In this document: piece after piece, positions 45,236 through 58,178 of the stretch
How positions within the stretch are numbered: position 1 is the first letter of the stretch
Layout of the letters: every line of letters begins with the position of its first letter
Assembly (NCBI RefSeq): GCF_904849725.1
Contig: NC_058520.1
Coordinates: forward strand, 323,837,186 to 323,901,185
Source of the DNA: Hordeum vulgare subsp. vulgare
Lineage: Eukaryota; Streptophyta; Magnoliopsida; Poales; Poaceae
Length of the DNA stretch: 64,000 nt
Reading direction: 5' to 3'
Position numbers and translations under genes: made by a program
Notes under the pieces: model-generated
Database searches by the model: none
Seen by the model: the letters and a program-made list of their open reading frames with translations, nothing else
Told to the model about the DNA's origin: nothing

Positions 45236-46491
45236 TGATCTACAACACAAATATTGCAAAGTGGACTTAGACTATGTTTAAGATAATTAGAGTTTAATTA
45301 ATCAAATTACTAATAAACTCCCACTCAAAAAGTACATCTCTCTAGTCATTTGAGTGGTACATGATCCAAATTCACTAACTCAAGTCTGATCATCACGTGA
45401 GTTGAGAATAGTTTCAGTGGTAAGCATCTCTATGCTAATCATATCAACTATACGATTCATGCTCGACCTTTCGGTCTCATGTGTTTCGAGGCCATGTCTG
45501 CACATGCTAGGCTCGTCAAGTTTAAACCGTGTGTTCCGCGTGTGCAACTGTTTTGCACCCGTTGTATGTGAACGTTGAGTCTATCACACCAGATCATCAC
45601 GTGGTGTCTCGAAACGACGAACTGTCGCAACGGTGCAAAGTCGGGAGAACACAATTTCATCTTGAAATTTTAGTGACAGATCACCTTATAATGCTACCGC
45701 CGTTCTAAGAAAAATAAGGTGCATAAATGGATTAACATCACATGCAATTCATAAGTGACATGATATGGCCATCATCTTGTGCTTCTTGATCTCCATCACT
45801 TAAGTACCGGCATGATCTTCTTGTCACCGGCGCCACACCATGATCTCCATCATCATGATCTCCATCAACGTGTCGCCATCGAGGTGGTCGTGCTATCTAC
45901 GCTATTACTACTAAAGCTACGACCTAGCAATATAGTAAACGCATCTGCAAACACAAAATTTAGTTTAAAGACAACCCTATGGCTCCTGTCGGTTGCCGTA
46001 GCATCGACATGCAAGTCGATATTAACTATTACAACATGATCATCTCATACATCCAATATATCACATCACGTCATTGGCCATATCATATCACAAGCATATC
46101 CTGCAAAAACAAGTTAGACGTCCTCTAATTTGCTGTTGCATGTTTTACGTGGCCGCTATGGGTACCTAGTATGATCGCACCTTACTTACGCAAAAACCAC
46201 AACGGAGATGTGCAAATTGCTATTTAACCTCCCTCCAAGGACCGCCTCGGTCAAAACCAATTCAACTAAAGTTGCAGAAATTGACACCCGACAGTCATCT
46301 TTATGCAACGAGGTTGCATGTCAGTCGATGAAACCAGTCTTTCGTAAGCGTACGAGTTATGTCGATCCAGGCCGCTTCAATCCAACAATACTGCCGAATC
46401 AAGAAAAGACTAAGGAGGGCAGAAAAATCGAACATCACCGTCCACAAAACCTTTTGTGTTCTACTTGAGATAACACCTACGCATGAACCTA
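45236..46491 (-). other. untranslated leader of the minus-strand WIS/Angela-like element
   Basis: No convincing ORF. It is the counterpart of 28612-29844. Confidence 0.65.
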
Positions 46492-46504
46492 GCTCATGAT
46501 GCCA
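46492..46504 (-). other. primer-binding site (initiator tRNA-Met type) of the minus-strand copia
   Basis: Minus strand TGGCATCATGAGC, one base different from the site at 28599. Confidence 0.7.
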
Positions 46505-46505
46505 C

Positions 46506-47179
46506 TTTTGGGGAACGTTGCATGGGAAACAAAAAATTTCCTACGCACACGAAGACCTATCACGGTGATGTCCATCTACGAGAGGAGATTAGATCTACGT
46601 ACCCTTGTAGATCGCTCAGCGGGAAGCATTAAGAAACACGGTTGATGTAGAGGTACAACTTCGTCATTCAAATCACCGCCGTCCCACGATTCGTCCCACT
46701 AACGGTTCCGATCTAGCGCCGAACGAACGGCACCTCCGTGTTCAGCACACGTACAGCTCGACGATGATCTCGGCCTTCTTGATCCAGCAAGCAAGACGGA
46801 GAAGTAGATGAGTTCTCCGACAGCTTGACAACGCTCTGGTGGTGGTGACGATCTACTCCTGCAGGGTTCCGCCCGAGCTCCACAAAAATACGATCTAGAG
46901 GTAAAACTATGTGGAATAGCCTTGAGTTGCACGTGGCAAAGTTGTGTCTCAAAAAGCCCTAAACCACCAATATATATAGGAGGAGGGGAGGGGCTAGCCT
47001 TGGGGAACAAGGGCCCCAAGGTGCACCGGCCGCCAGGAGGAGGAGGACTCCTTCTCCAATTCGGTTTTGGAAGGAGGAGTCCTCCTCTTCCTTCCCACCT
47101 CCCTCTTTCCTTTTTTTCTTCTTTTCTTTTGGTCTTTTTTACATGTGGTGCCATAGCCCTCTTGGGATGACTCCACCAG
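46506..47179 (-). repeat. 5' LTR of the minus-strand WIS/Angela-like element, inner part
   Basis: It aligns with 39426-40096 of the 3' LTR and stops at ACCAG (47175-47179), the target duplicate of the solo LTR. Confidence 0.9.
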
Positions 47180-50100
47180 TGTCACATCCATGACACCTTA
47201 ATCAAGTTAGCTTTGTGCTCATGTTTTCTTTGCATAGCATCTAGATAAATTTTCAACAAGAACAAAGCAAGTGGTGAAGGAAAATTCTAAAACCCTAGCC
47301 ACTTCTCAAAATAAAGGAAAATTCAAACTAGTTAAAATCAATGAACCCAAAATGGCCTCAAGAAAAGTTCAATCTTTCTGATCATTCTTGGAAACAAATA
47401 AGCAATGAAGGAAACCATTTCTTTTATACCTTTGGCATTTTAAATAAATGCAAAAAAGCTACTGGTTTCAAGTTTAAAATTTGAAATCAGAAACTTTAAG
47501 TTTTCAAAAATATTGAAAACTCCAGGAATGGTTGGATATATTCCAAAAAATATTCTGGTGTGTTCAAAATAGTTTTTACAAACTATTTGGGAGCTGAAAT
47601 AAATAGTAAATCAATTAGTTAGCAGAACAGACACAAAACAGAAAAAATAGAGGAAGAAACTACGTGACGCTCACCTCAGCCCAGGCCCAGTAGCGCTGCC
47701 GTCTTCCTCCTTGCCAGTAGGAGCAGGAGGTGGCCGCCGGGCGCCTCCATGCAGCTCCCTGCCTGCCTGGCCGCCACTTCGCGCTGGCAAGCACGGGGAT
47801 AACCTCCCCGAGCACGTAGCTATCCATTCCCGTGCTCCTTCTTCCCCCTCTCCTCTCGGTTCCTCCGACCCTCTCTGCCGCCATTGAAAGGAGCTCGAGC
47901 TCGAGCTGCCCATGCCCCTAGCCATAGGAACTTCCTCCCGAGTGTGCCGTTAGCTCCGCCTCGACGAGCTGGTCCTCCCTGCAGAAGCCGAAGCCTCCCC
48001 GAGCCCTGCAACACCCACGGCACCGTCGTCTTCAACCTTCGGCCGCCAGCGAGCTCTGCTCGATTCGTCGCCCTCAGTGCTTCCCCGAGTCGTCTAAGCT
48101 CTCCTCTGCACTCCTCGTGAGCTTGCGCAACTTTCCCCTAAGATCTCCCCTTCGATCCCCTCCTCTAGGCCTAGTTCCATCGGAGCCCGACAAGGACCGC
48201 CGCTGCAGCTCATCGCCGGTAGCCCTCCGGTGAAGGGTTGGTCCGTCTGAGGCCACCAACAGCCTCAGGACATCACGTAGATGCTTTAGGAGCCCAGCCC
48301 CGCGCGTTTTGACCCTGTAATCGATGGCTTCAACGATGGCCGAACTTGGTCGCCGCCAAGCTCGTCGCCGGCATTGATTCCGGCCACCCCAGCCCCTGGG
48401 GTTTGTCCCATTGTGCGCGCCGTCGAGTGGTCGTTCTCCCCGTGGTCTCTGCCGTGAGTTTGGTCGTCGGAGGTGAGTTTCCGATGCCCTCCACCGTACT
48501 GGTGGTCGCCGGAGGCTCCCCGCCGGCGAGGACGACCTCGCCGCCGGTGGATCTCAGCTGGCCTGAGCCACTGACGTGTGGGGCCGGCCTCTGGATAATC
48601 TGGAATAGTAAAAATAAAACCAAATAATTTAATAAGTCACTGACATGTGCGTCCAGTGAGATTAATTAGCTAATTAAGATTAATTCTAATCTAAAACTGA
48701 CCAGAGTCACTGACCAGTGGGTCCTACTGGTCAGGTTTGACTTTCAACGGCTAGTTGGACCTGCTGATGTCATGCTGATGCAATAAATAGTTTTCTGATT
48801 TAAAAGAATTCCAGAAAAATGTTAAAACTTCTAAAATTCATAGAAATTAATCTGTAACTCCAATGAAAATAATTTATATATGAAAAAGTATCAGAAAAAT
48901 TCAAGGAATCTGAATATGTCATTTTCAAATATGTTTGAAAATGTTATAGAACCCAAACATGTAGATTAATGAATAAGTTAATTCTTATAAATACTTTGTA
49001 GATGGAATTTGGAAAATATTTAAATTTCACTATAAATGACATGATCAAACACTGTCCTAATTACAAACCAGCAACCTAGCATGTCATCCCATGCATGTTA
49101 AAAGCAAGTTGATCTGAGCATCAGGTCGAATCAATTAAAATGGTATCCGAGAATACCTCGTTTGAAGTGGTATTTGAATTTGATTCAAATCAACTTCAAA
49201 CCTAATACATGTTAGCTATAATAGTTTACCATCTTGCATTCTCATGCCATGCTCATGCATCATCTTGATTGCATATGTTTGATATTGGTTGTTGTCATTC
49301 CTTTCGGTAGGCTCCGCTCCCCCGGATTCCACCGAATATCCGTCTGACGGATATTGTCACTCCTCTGAGCAACAAGGCAAGCAACCATTTTTGATCATCC
49401 CGATAAATCCCATGTTTTTGCTCCTGCACTTACTTATTGCATTAGGATCAAATGCTTCAAATGATTTTGCCACGTTAGTTGAACCCACTTCCTTTGCATG
49501 ACCTATCCTTGTCACAGTAAATAGCTGAACCTTGCAACCTAGCATACCTGGTAGTTTCTTGAGCCATGTTGTGCCTTATCCTGCTATGCATGCTATGCTT
49601 AGAGTTGTGTATGGTCTGTCATCTGGGAGATGAACAGAATTGTGAGAATGTGTTCGGTAAGCAAAGGTTGTGTGTTGAACCTGATTTGGTAAAGGTACCG
49701 GTGAGAGGCTGTGTAGGAGTACATGGCGGGTTGTTTCATTGGAACCGTCCTTAGGAACTGAGTTCCGTGTATGTAATCCAAGACGAGATACTACCACATG
49801 CTGGGCCCTGAAATATGACCCCGCTCGACTTATTAATCGCTTAGTACTCGGTTCAGGAGTTGCAAGTCATGCTGGAGGCCGTGCATGGTGCTGACCTGAG
49901 AGGTGGGCTGTGATGCGGTAGGCAGTGGCACAGTGTACCAAGTGGCACCCGGATGGTGGGCTTGGGAACCCTGCGCACATCGTTTGGGGTCGTGACGGAA
50001 ACCTCGGCCGGACTTCCGTACGGGTTACTCTCAGATAGGCGATAAACCTGGACTAGGTACTAGTGTGGTTAACGGTCGTGGCCGACTCCCTCGCTGGGCT

Positions 50101-51358
50101 TCCGCTTGAAGGTTGCCGAGGTGCATGACGTGCACATGGCGATAAGTGGCGAGAGCGTGTGTGACGAAGTACACCCCTGCAGGGTTATGATCTATTCGAA
50201 TAGTCGCGTCCGCGGATCTGGACTACTTGGAGACATATGTTGTTCATAGATAACTTCAATGGCTACTCATAAAATTGTCAAGATAAGCGTGAGTGTCGTG
50301 GACGGCATTCCCGTATGGAGACGGAATGATTCCATGATGGAGTATTGTTGTGGTGTTAGTGGACTCGAGTGCGAGAAATCAAGTTGTCAAAATTATTTAA
50401 AAATGCAAGTTGTCTAGCCACGAGTCAAATGCTGGCTTTCCGCATGAAACCCCACAATACCTTATTGATACATTGCATGAGTAGATAGTTATCCTAAAGT
50501 CTTGCTGAGTACCTTCGTACTCATGTTTGCTTAATAAATGTTGCAGAGGTTGCTAATGACCCTAATGGAGGGTTCTTCATAGACATCGACGACGACGAGT
50601 AGCTGGTGTCCCATCTACGATCTGGCCCTAGGTTGGGTCTGTAGTATAGTGAGGCCATGTGCCTTCTAGTTGCACCTGTCTGTACTCAGACAGTTTTAAA
50701 CACTTCCGCTGGCTTGTAACTGAATGACTGCTATTATGGGTCGTGAGACCCTTACTGTGTAATATTATGTGTGTGGCTCTTCTGAGCCTCTTAAATAAAG
50801 CTTGTATGTTTATGGTTATGTTGTGATGCCATCGATGTATCTATACATATCGGTATGCCATGCATACGTGTGTCGTACTTGATATGTATGGGGTTCGATT
50901 ACCTAGCCGTGAACTTTAGTAGCACTCCTTACAGGGAAATGCCCCTTTGTGATCCAACGAGCCATGGTAGCTCGCTACTGCTCCGGACATATTGGTTGAC
51001 CGGCATGTGTCCTTCTTAGCTGTTGTGTCTGTCCCCTTTGGGGAATGTCACGCAATGTAATGGAGTTATTGTAGCTTGCTACGACTCGTCTACACTCGTT
51101 GGTGACCGACACCTGCTTTGTTGGGTCATGTATGCATGTCCTTGTGCGGTACTGCCACTTTGGTTTATGACTAGACTTGTCGATCCGGGTTCTTTGACAT
51201 TGGAATGCTAGCGACACAATTGCATACGTGGGTCAAAAGGCGCAAACGGTCCCGACTAAGGTAAGGCTGCAGCCGTGGATTTAACCGTGCGTGAGACCGC
51301 AAAGGGATGCGATGTGTTACACGCTGGATTCCTATGGCTTAGGATCGGGGTCCCGAGA
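47180..51358 (+). mobile_element. large solo LTR (about 4.2 kb), LARD/Sukkula-like
   Basis: A 4179-bp insertion starting TGTCACATCC and ending ATCGGGGTCCCGAGA, flanked by ACCAG on both sides (47175-47179 and 51359-51363). The expected CA end reads GA, a one-base change. It has no gag, pol or second LTR, so it is best read as the product of recombination between two long LTRs. LTRs this long are known in Triticeae large retrotransposon derivatives. An AATAAA at 50794-50799 near the right end suggests plus orientation. The family name is tentative. Confidence 0.75.
47660..48600 (+). other. GC-rich, gene-like island inside the solo LTR
   Basis: Strongly GC-rich compared with AT-rich DNA on both sides, with many CGCCG and CTCGAGCTCG motifs. 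Short frames on both strands (for example 47884-48120 plus, 48330-48623 minus) have low-complexity composition and no domain I recognise. It could be a captured gene fragment or the normal transcribed leader of this LTR family. Confidence 0.4.
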
Positions 51359-51363
51359 ACCAG

Positions 51364-52497
51364 CCCAATAAGGACTTGGTGCGCCACCCTAGGGCCTTGG
51401 GCTCACTCTCGGGTGGGTGGGCTCCTCCCGGTAAACACCCGAACCCATTCGTCACTCCCAGTACACTGCCAGAATTGCCCGAAACTTTCCGTGACCAAAT
51501 GAAACCATCCTATATATCAATCTTCGTTTTCAGACCATTCCGGAAACCCTCGTGACGTCCGTAATCTCATCCGGGACTCCGAACAACATTCTGTAACCAC
51601 ACATATAACTCAACTATACTAAAACACCATCAAACCTTAAGTGTGCAGACCCTGCGGGTTCGAGAACTACGTAGACATGACCCGAGACACTCCTCGGTAA
51701 TTTTCCAATAGCGGGACCTGGATGCCCATATTGGATCCTACATATTCTACGAAGATCTTATCGGTTCAACCTCAGTGCCAAGGATTCATATAATCCCATA
51801 TGTCATCCCCTTTGTCCTTCGGTATGTTACTTGCCCGAGATTTGATCGTCGATATCCACATACCAATTTCAATCTCATTACCGGGAAGTCTCTTTACTCG
51901 TTCCGTAATACAAGATCCCGTGACTTACACTTAGTGACATTGCTTGCAAGGCTTGTGTGTGATGTTGTATTACCAAGTGGGCCCCGAGATACCTCTCCGT
52001 CACACGGAGTGACAAATCCAGTGTTGATCCATACTAACTCAACGCACACCTTCGGAGATACCTGTAGAGCACCTTTATAGTCACCCAGTTACGCTGCGAC
52101 ATTTGATACACACAAGGTATTCCTCCCCGGTGCCAGTGAGTTATATGATCTCATGGTCATAGGAATAAATACTTGACACGCATAAAACAATAGCAATAAA
52201 ACGACACGATCAATATGCTACGTTCATAGTTTGGGTCTAGTCCATCACATGATTCTCCTAATGATGTGATCCAGTCATCAAGCGACAACACTTGCACATA
52301 GTCAGAAAACCTGGACTATCCTTGATCAACTGGCTAGCCAACTAGAGGCTTGCTAGGGACATTGTTTTCTCTATGTATCCACACATGTATCTATGTTTTC
52401 ATTCGATACAATTATAGCATGGATAATAAACGATTATCTTGTAACAGGAAATATAATAATAACTATTTATCATTGCCTCTAGGGAATATTTCCAACA
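51364..52497 (-). repeat. 5' LTR of the minus-strand WIS/Angela-like element, outer part
   Basis: It resumes at CCCAATAAGGACTTGGTGCG and matches 40097-41206, ending at TTTCCAACA. Confidence 0.9.
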
Positions 52498-52641
52498 CAA
52501 TGATGGATTAATGTGAAAGACTTGATCAATTTATGCATAATGGGGGGAGGGAAAGTTCATTGAGAGAACAACACTCCCCCTATGTCCATGCCTACACCTA
52601 GAGCCAAATATAATGATGAGTGTGGTGTGGTGTGCCTAGTT

Positions 52642-54170
52642 TCAATCTACATTACTTGAATCAATGATACTTAGCTCATGCCTTAACTTGCGAAACCATG
52701 CTTCATCTAGAGGTTTGGTGAAAATATCTGCAAGTTGCTCTTGAGTGTTGATGAATAGGACCTCAATATCTCCTTGCTTGATATTATCTCGAATAAAATG
52801 ATGACGAATATCAATATGCTTGGTCTTGTTATGTTGCACCGGATTAAGATATATCTTGATGGAACTCCCATTGTCACAGAGAAGAGGCACTTTGTCACAA
52901 GTGAAACCTAATCCTTTAAAGTTTGCCTCATCCATAATAATTGAGCAACAACTTGCGGCAGCTACATACTCTGCCTCGGTGGAAGAATGTGACACATAGT
53001 TTTGCTTCTTCGAGGACCAACTTACAAAAGAACGACCAAGGAACTGGCATCCTCCAGAGGTTGGCTTCCTTCCGACACAGTCTCCAGCCCAATCCGAGTC
53101 AGAGTAACCTACTAAACTAAAGCTTGCTACTTTGGGGTACCATAAGCCAAAGTTTGGGGTATGAGCCAAACATCGAAAGATTTGTTTGACTGCCGCATAG
53201 TGACTTTACTTTGGTGTGGATTGAAACCATGCACAAATTCCGACAATCAGCATGATATCGGGTCTAGGTGCACAAAGGTAAAGCAAGGATCCAATCATGG
53301 AGCGATATACCTTTTGGTCCACGGCTTTACCATTGGGATCACTGTCAAACTTGCATTTGGTTGGCATGGGAAATTTGACAGGCTTGACGTCCTCGATCTC
53401 GAACCTCTTGAGCATGTCTTGAGTGTACTTGGCTTGTTTGCTGAAGGTTCCTTCTCTTCCTTGTTTGATTTCAAACCTGAGAAAGACCTTCAACTCTCCC
53501 ATCATCGACATCTCAAACTTCTCAGTCATTAGTGCGGTAAACTCTTCATTGAAAGATTCGTTAGGACAACTAAAAATAATATCATCAACATATAGTTGGC
53601 CAATGAACAAATCCCCTTTGACCTTCTTGGTAAAAAAGAGTGGGATCAATTTTCCCAATCTCAAACCCACGATCTTGCAAAAACTCAGTAAGGTACTCAT
53701 ACCACACACGTGGGGCTTGTTTAAGACCATAGAGTGCCTTCTTGAGTTTGTATACATGAGTGGGGAACTTGGGATTCTCGAATCCCGGGGGTTGTTTAAC
53801 ATATATAAATTCATTTAACAGACCATTAATAAAAGCACTTTTCACATCCATTTGTTGAAATTTAAAGTTACGATGAGAATGAAAAGTAAGCAACACGCGA
53901 ATAGATTCAAGACGAGCGACAGGAGCAAAGGTTTCACCGTAGTCGATACCCTCGATTTGAGAGTAGCCTTGCGCCACCAGTCTTGCCTTGTTTCGAATGA
54001 CAACACCATTTGCATCCTGCTTGTTCTTGAATATCCATTTGGTTCCAATGACATTACGTTCCTCTGTTGGCCTTGGCACTAATTCCCAAACTTAATTGTG
54101 GTCGAAGTTGTTAAGTTCATCATGCATAGCTTCAAGCCAATCCTCATCATCGAGCGCATCACATACCTTT
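52642..54170 (-). pseudogene. Maximus-like copia RT and RNase H
   Basis: RT starts with DDEDWLEAMHDEL (near 54165), a TAA near 54092, then 54079-53585: WIFKNKQDANGVV, ARLVAQGYSQIEGIDYGETF, QMDVKSAFINGLLNEFIYVK, ALYGLKQAPRVWYEYLTEFL. A frame change near 53640 leads to 53814-53206 with the catalytic YVDDIIFSC and SMIGSLLYLCAPRPDI; a TAA at 53208-53206 precedes RNase H 53169-52642 (GYSDSDWAGD, SSTEAEYVAAASC, LLCDNGSSIKI, ADIFTKPLDEAWF). Catalytic residues are kept; three lesions inactivate the product. Confidence 0.88.
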
Positions 54171-54234
54171 TCGGGTTCAACGCACGAAACAAACGCGTGA
54201 TGCATGCGAAAGTTTGATAACTGTTTACGAGTGG

Positions 54235-55932
54235 TTACTCCTCTATTGAAGCTACCAAGGACATTCTTGAAGATATGTTGTCGAACGCGCGATGCTTCAA
54301 GGCTTCCCTACTTGATAATTTAGGGGTTTCTCCTTGAACACTTTGAGCACCGTCTTGAGCTTTCTCACTAGATTGCCCTTGATCTTGTGGTTGCACCTGA
54401 TCTTGAGCAGGCTCAAAATTTGGAGCATGATCTTGGATATCATTTGGTGCGACACCATCTTCATGAGGTTGATTTTGTCCTTGATCAGGTTCGTCGGCTT
54501 GAGGGCCTTCACTTTGTTCTTCGGAAGCTTGTGTGTCTAGCGAGGGTGATGGCTCCACTTGAGTAAAGCATTGTCCTTCTCCTTCGGCCACAAGGGGTTC
54601 CTCAATGGAGTGTATTTGACCAATCCCCATTCTTCTTATGGCTTGAGGAGGAATTTCATCACCTACATCACAAAGACCACTTTGCTCCAGTTGGGAGCCA
54701 TTATTTTCATCAAACTCCACATTACACGTCTCCTCAATGAGTCCGGTGGACTTGTTGAGAACACGACAAGCATGAGAGTTTGTAGCATAACCAACAAATA
54801 TGCCCTCTTGAGCTCTAGCTTCAAATTTAGACAAACGAACACTTTTGTTGAGTATGAAACACTTACAACCGAACACCCGGAAGTACTTGAGATTGGGCTT
54901 GTTCCCGGTAAGAATTTCATACGGAGTCTTGTTCAAGCCTTTGCAGAGGTAGAGCCGATTGGATGCATGACATGCGGTGCTAATGGCTTCGGCCCAAAAG
55001 TTGTATGGAGATTTGAATTCCGCCATCCTGGTTCTTGTCGCGTCCATCAACGTCCGGTTCTTCCTTTCCACCACACTGTTTTGTTGGGGGGTATAAGGTG
55101 TTGAATATTGATGCTTGATCCCCTCGAAACTAAGGAACTCATTTAAGGTGTAGTTCTTGAACTCAGTGTCGTTGCCACTTCTAATCATCAATATCTTTGC
55201 TTCATGTTGACATTGAGCTTCATTAGCAAAGTCGATGACGGTTTGTTGAGTCTCACTCTTCCTCTCGAAGAAATATACCCAATTGTATCATGAGTAGTCA
55301 TCCACAATCACCAAGCAATACTTTCTTCCCCCAAGACTATCAAAAGAAGGAGGACCAAAGAGATCCATGTGAAGGAGCTCCAAAGGCCTTTTAGAGTAAA
55401 TGATAGTTGTGGGGCGGTGAGCTGTTTCATGAATCTTTCGTTCAATACAAGCACTTAAAGCACGGTCTCTGGCAAAACTCACATTTGTTAGTCCATGAAC
55501 ATGGTACCCTTTGAGGAGACTTTGCAAAGATCTCGTATTGACATGAGCTAGCCGGCGATGCCATAGCCAACCCACATCAAGCTTAGCCATTAGACAAGTC
55601 ACGACCTTAGTAGGTTGCTCCAAAAAGTTCACTACATAGAGACCGTTCTCAACATGTCCAACAAAGGCTACTTTAAGAGTCTTGCTCCACAAAAGGGCCA
55701 CTGTATCAAGATTGAAGAATGCGGCAAAGCCCATAATTGCAAACTGACGAACGGAAAGCAAATTGTATGCAAGGGACTCAACAAGCATGACCTTCTCTAT
55801 CGATAAATCTTGAGAGATGACCACCTTACCAAATCCCATTACCTTAGATGTTGAAGCATCAACAAATTGGACATGGGTGGGCATAGATGGTATTGGATGC
55901 ACATCCACCACCAAGTCCTTGCTCCTGGTCAA
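54235..55932 (-). pseudogene. Maximus-like copia integrase with long linker
   Basis: The frame opens just after the protease site. The zinc region is WLWHRRLAHVNTRSL with SACIERK, where the first Cys of the CxxC pair is Leu. Core: HMDLFGPPSF, then a TGA at 55290-55288 directly after IVDDYS, continuing in the same frame to IRSGNDTEFKN, STPYTPQQNSVVERKNRT (third acidic residue in place) and VFGCKCFIL. A Gln/Asp/Glu-rich linker (about 54500-54300) precedes RT. A frame change near 54260 separates it from RT. Confidence 0.88.
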
Positions 55933-55944
55933 ATGATTTGTTGC

Positions 55945-56353
55945 TCAACTATCGAGCAACCATGACACTTGACCGAAAGCAAACTCCTGCAAGAGATCAA
56001 TGCTTGGATTTAGGTACCCATTTTTGAATGGGTCCTTCGATGTTAGAAGCAAGGGTCTTAGGAACCCAAATAGCCCACTCAATGTACTCATAATAGGAAC
56101 CAATAAATTTGGCATAAACATGCCCATCACTAGCATGGCATAAAACATAAGAGGGGTTAAAATCGCCGGCAGTGTTGGTGGAGGTGCTTTTGCCCTTCTT
56201 GGCATTGTCACCCCTTTGTTGGTTCTTCATCTTCTTATGAGTACTCTCACCCTCTTTGACAAAGATGTCCTTGAGAGAGGAAGATAGCTTGGTCTTGTTT
56301 TTTCTTTTTCTTCTTAGACTTGGGTGCAAACCCAAGTCCTTTCTTTCCTGCAA
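55945..56353 (-). pseudogene. Maximus-like gag tail and protease start, stop in the catalytic motif
   Basis: 56353-55997 holds the basic gag tail (SLKDIFVKEGESTHKKMKNQ, IEWAIWVPKTLASN) in a shifted frame; 56211-55945 reaches QVSWLLDS followed by TGA (55947-55945) and then ATNHLTRSKD in the integrase frame. The catalytic loop of copia protease is DSGA, so the stop replaces its Gly codon. Confidence 0.85.
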
Positions 56354-56396
56354 CTTCCTTTTGATTACTCAAAAGATCATTTAGATTCTTCTTGCC

Positions 56397-58178
56397 TTAG
56401 ATGCACGCCACAAGGCCCTTTTCAAGTTGTTCTTTCAACTTGGAATTCTCCTCCACAAGATGCACATGCTCACAACAAGGTTTAGTAGCACAAGCATTAT
56501 CAATCAAAACAAAAGGAGTACAAGTAGAAATATCCTTGGTTAGTTTTACTTGGAGTTGATCACGGGACTCCTTAAGAGAGAAATGAGCACTCTTTAAGAC
56601 CTTGTGGGACTTGTCAAGTGTGTCAAATTCTTCCTTGAGTCTATCATGGCCAACCCCTAGTGCAACCTTCTCAAGTTTAAGCACACGGGTAAGAACACTA
56701 GCATGATCAAGATATTTTTGTAATTTAGCATGGTCAATGTTGTGTGACTCCTCAAGAGACAAACAAAGACCACATTCTTCTTCTAGAGCAATGGATAGTT
56801 CTGCTATCTCATCGGCATAATCACGACTATGTTCTTGCAACTTGGAGATAGTATCCTCATGAGTCTCAATGAGATCATTGGCTTCACCAAGCTGTTCCAA
56901 AAGAGCAATAGAGTGTCTTTTGGTTTCACCTTTGATCTTACACATGAATTTCTCAAATTCATTTTCATCAAGCTCCACTACCTCACTATTATCAACATGG
57001 TCTAACAAAGAAGGAGAGGTAGTGAGAGTGGTCTTGATGCTGGGGGTTACCTTATTGATACCTTTGGCCATGAGGCACTTGGCGATACGGTTCTCGTTGG
57101 TGGCGCCGAAGAGAGATATCTTGGGGGAGGAAGTGGCAATGGCCATGGTAGCCGTTGCCATCCCCTCACGACATGTATCGTCTTCGTCATCATCGGATGT
57201 GTACTCTTCATGAGCGACCAAGCCCCTTGGATGAGTCATCTTGGTGAAGGTGTTCTTGCTAGGGAAAGACTTGGGTCTGTCCTTGCGATTGAGCTTGCCC
57301 CCGTGGTCTTCCCTCTTTCCATAAGGACAATCTGCCACAAAGTGACTCACATTGCCGCAGTTGTAGCATGTCCATACTCGTTGCTTGTTCTTGGACCCAC
57401 TTGAGTTGTCCTTGGCGAAGTTGGGCCTTGAGTTTCTCTTGATTCCCCAAAACTTCTTTGAAGCAAGAGCCATGTGCTCATGATAAGCGTATTTTGTGTC
57501 TTCGGGACAACCATCTTCTTCCTCTTCTTCTTCGTCAACAATGGCCTTGGTTCTTAAGGAAATGTTGGGTGATGTTGTCTTTGACCGGACACGAGCAAGA
57601 GCATTGTCGGCCATTTTGTTCATAATATCCATAGCAATGAACTCATCCAACACTTCGTCCTGAGGTCAAGGAGTGGAAATCTGGTCTTTGCCGAATGACG
57701 AAAGACATGGTTTGTTGAAAGGCATGATGGCCTTGAGAAACTTGCGCTTGATCCAAGTGTCATCTGTATCTTTGCTCCCATGGTCTTGGAGAGCAACAAC
57801 GAGGGCAGTCACCCTTCGATAGAGATCACGGGGGTCCTCATCTTCTAGCATCACAAACTCATCGGCGTGATCAAGTACCACTTCAAAGTTAGACCGTTGA
57901 ATGCTTGAGCTCCCCTTGTACAACACCATGATGTGCTCCCAACAATTCTTTACACGAGTGAAGGGGCGTAGGTGTGGGAGATCTTCTGGAGGAACCGTGG
58001 ATTGAAGGATGAACAACGCAGAATGATTGTATTGATTATCCGCCTCTTCTCTTGGAGTAAGGTTCCTTGGATCATGAGGATAATAGCCTTGTTCGATGAT
58101 TCTCCAAAGATTTGTTGAGTTGTGATTCAAATGAGACTTGATGGAAAAAAAATCAATTAGCGAAATCACCTTTAACAA
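56397..58178 (-). pseudogene. Maximus-like gag with zinc knuckle and long coiled coil
   Basis: 58178-57666 is the capsid-like part (WRIIEQGYYPHDP, WEHIMVLYKGSSSIQRSNFE), ending at a TGA (57668-57666); the same frame continues as 57653-56397 (418 residues). The zinc knuckle CYNCGNVSHFVADC is near residue 95. Residues 230-415 are rich in Glu, Leu and Lys heptads (LEKVALGVGHDRLKEEFD, LVEENSKLKEQLEKG), a long coiled coil typical of the enlarged SIRE-lineage gag. One nonsense codon breaks it; a frame change near 56390-56300 follows. Confidence 0.87.

Larger units (their letters stand above)
39426..52497 (-). mobile_element. WIS/Angela/BARE-like copia, minus strand, interrupted by a solo LTR
   Basis: The ends are TGTTGGGGAACG (39426) and TATTTCCAACA (52497), with CAATT on the left (39421-39425) and CAATG on the right (52498-52502), a target duplication with one mismatch. 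After removing the solo LTR the element is about 8.9 kb. Minus-strand order: 5' LTR (52497-51364 plus 47179-46506), primer site 46504-46492, gag, protease-integrase, RT, RNase H, 3' LTR (41206-39426). It is better preserved than the plus-strand copy in the same host. Confidence 0.92.

Noticed and set aside
49289..49797. Short ORFs on both strands in the solo LTR
   Set aside because: Overlapping, short and without domains; they lie in a region best explained as LTR.
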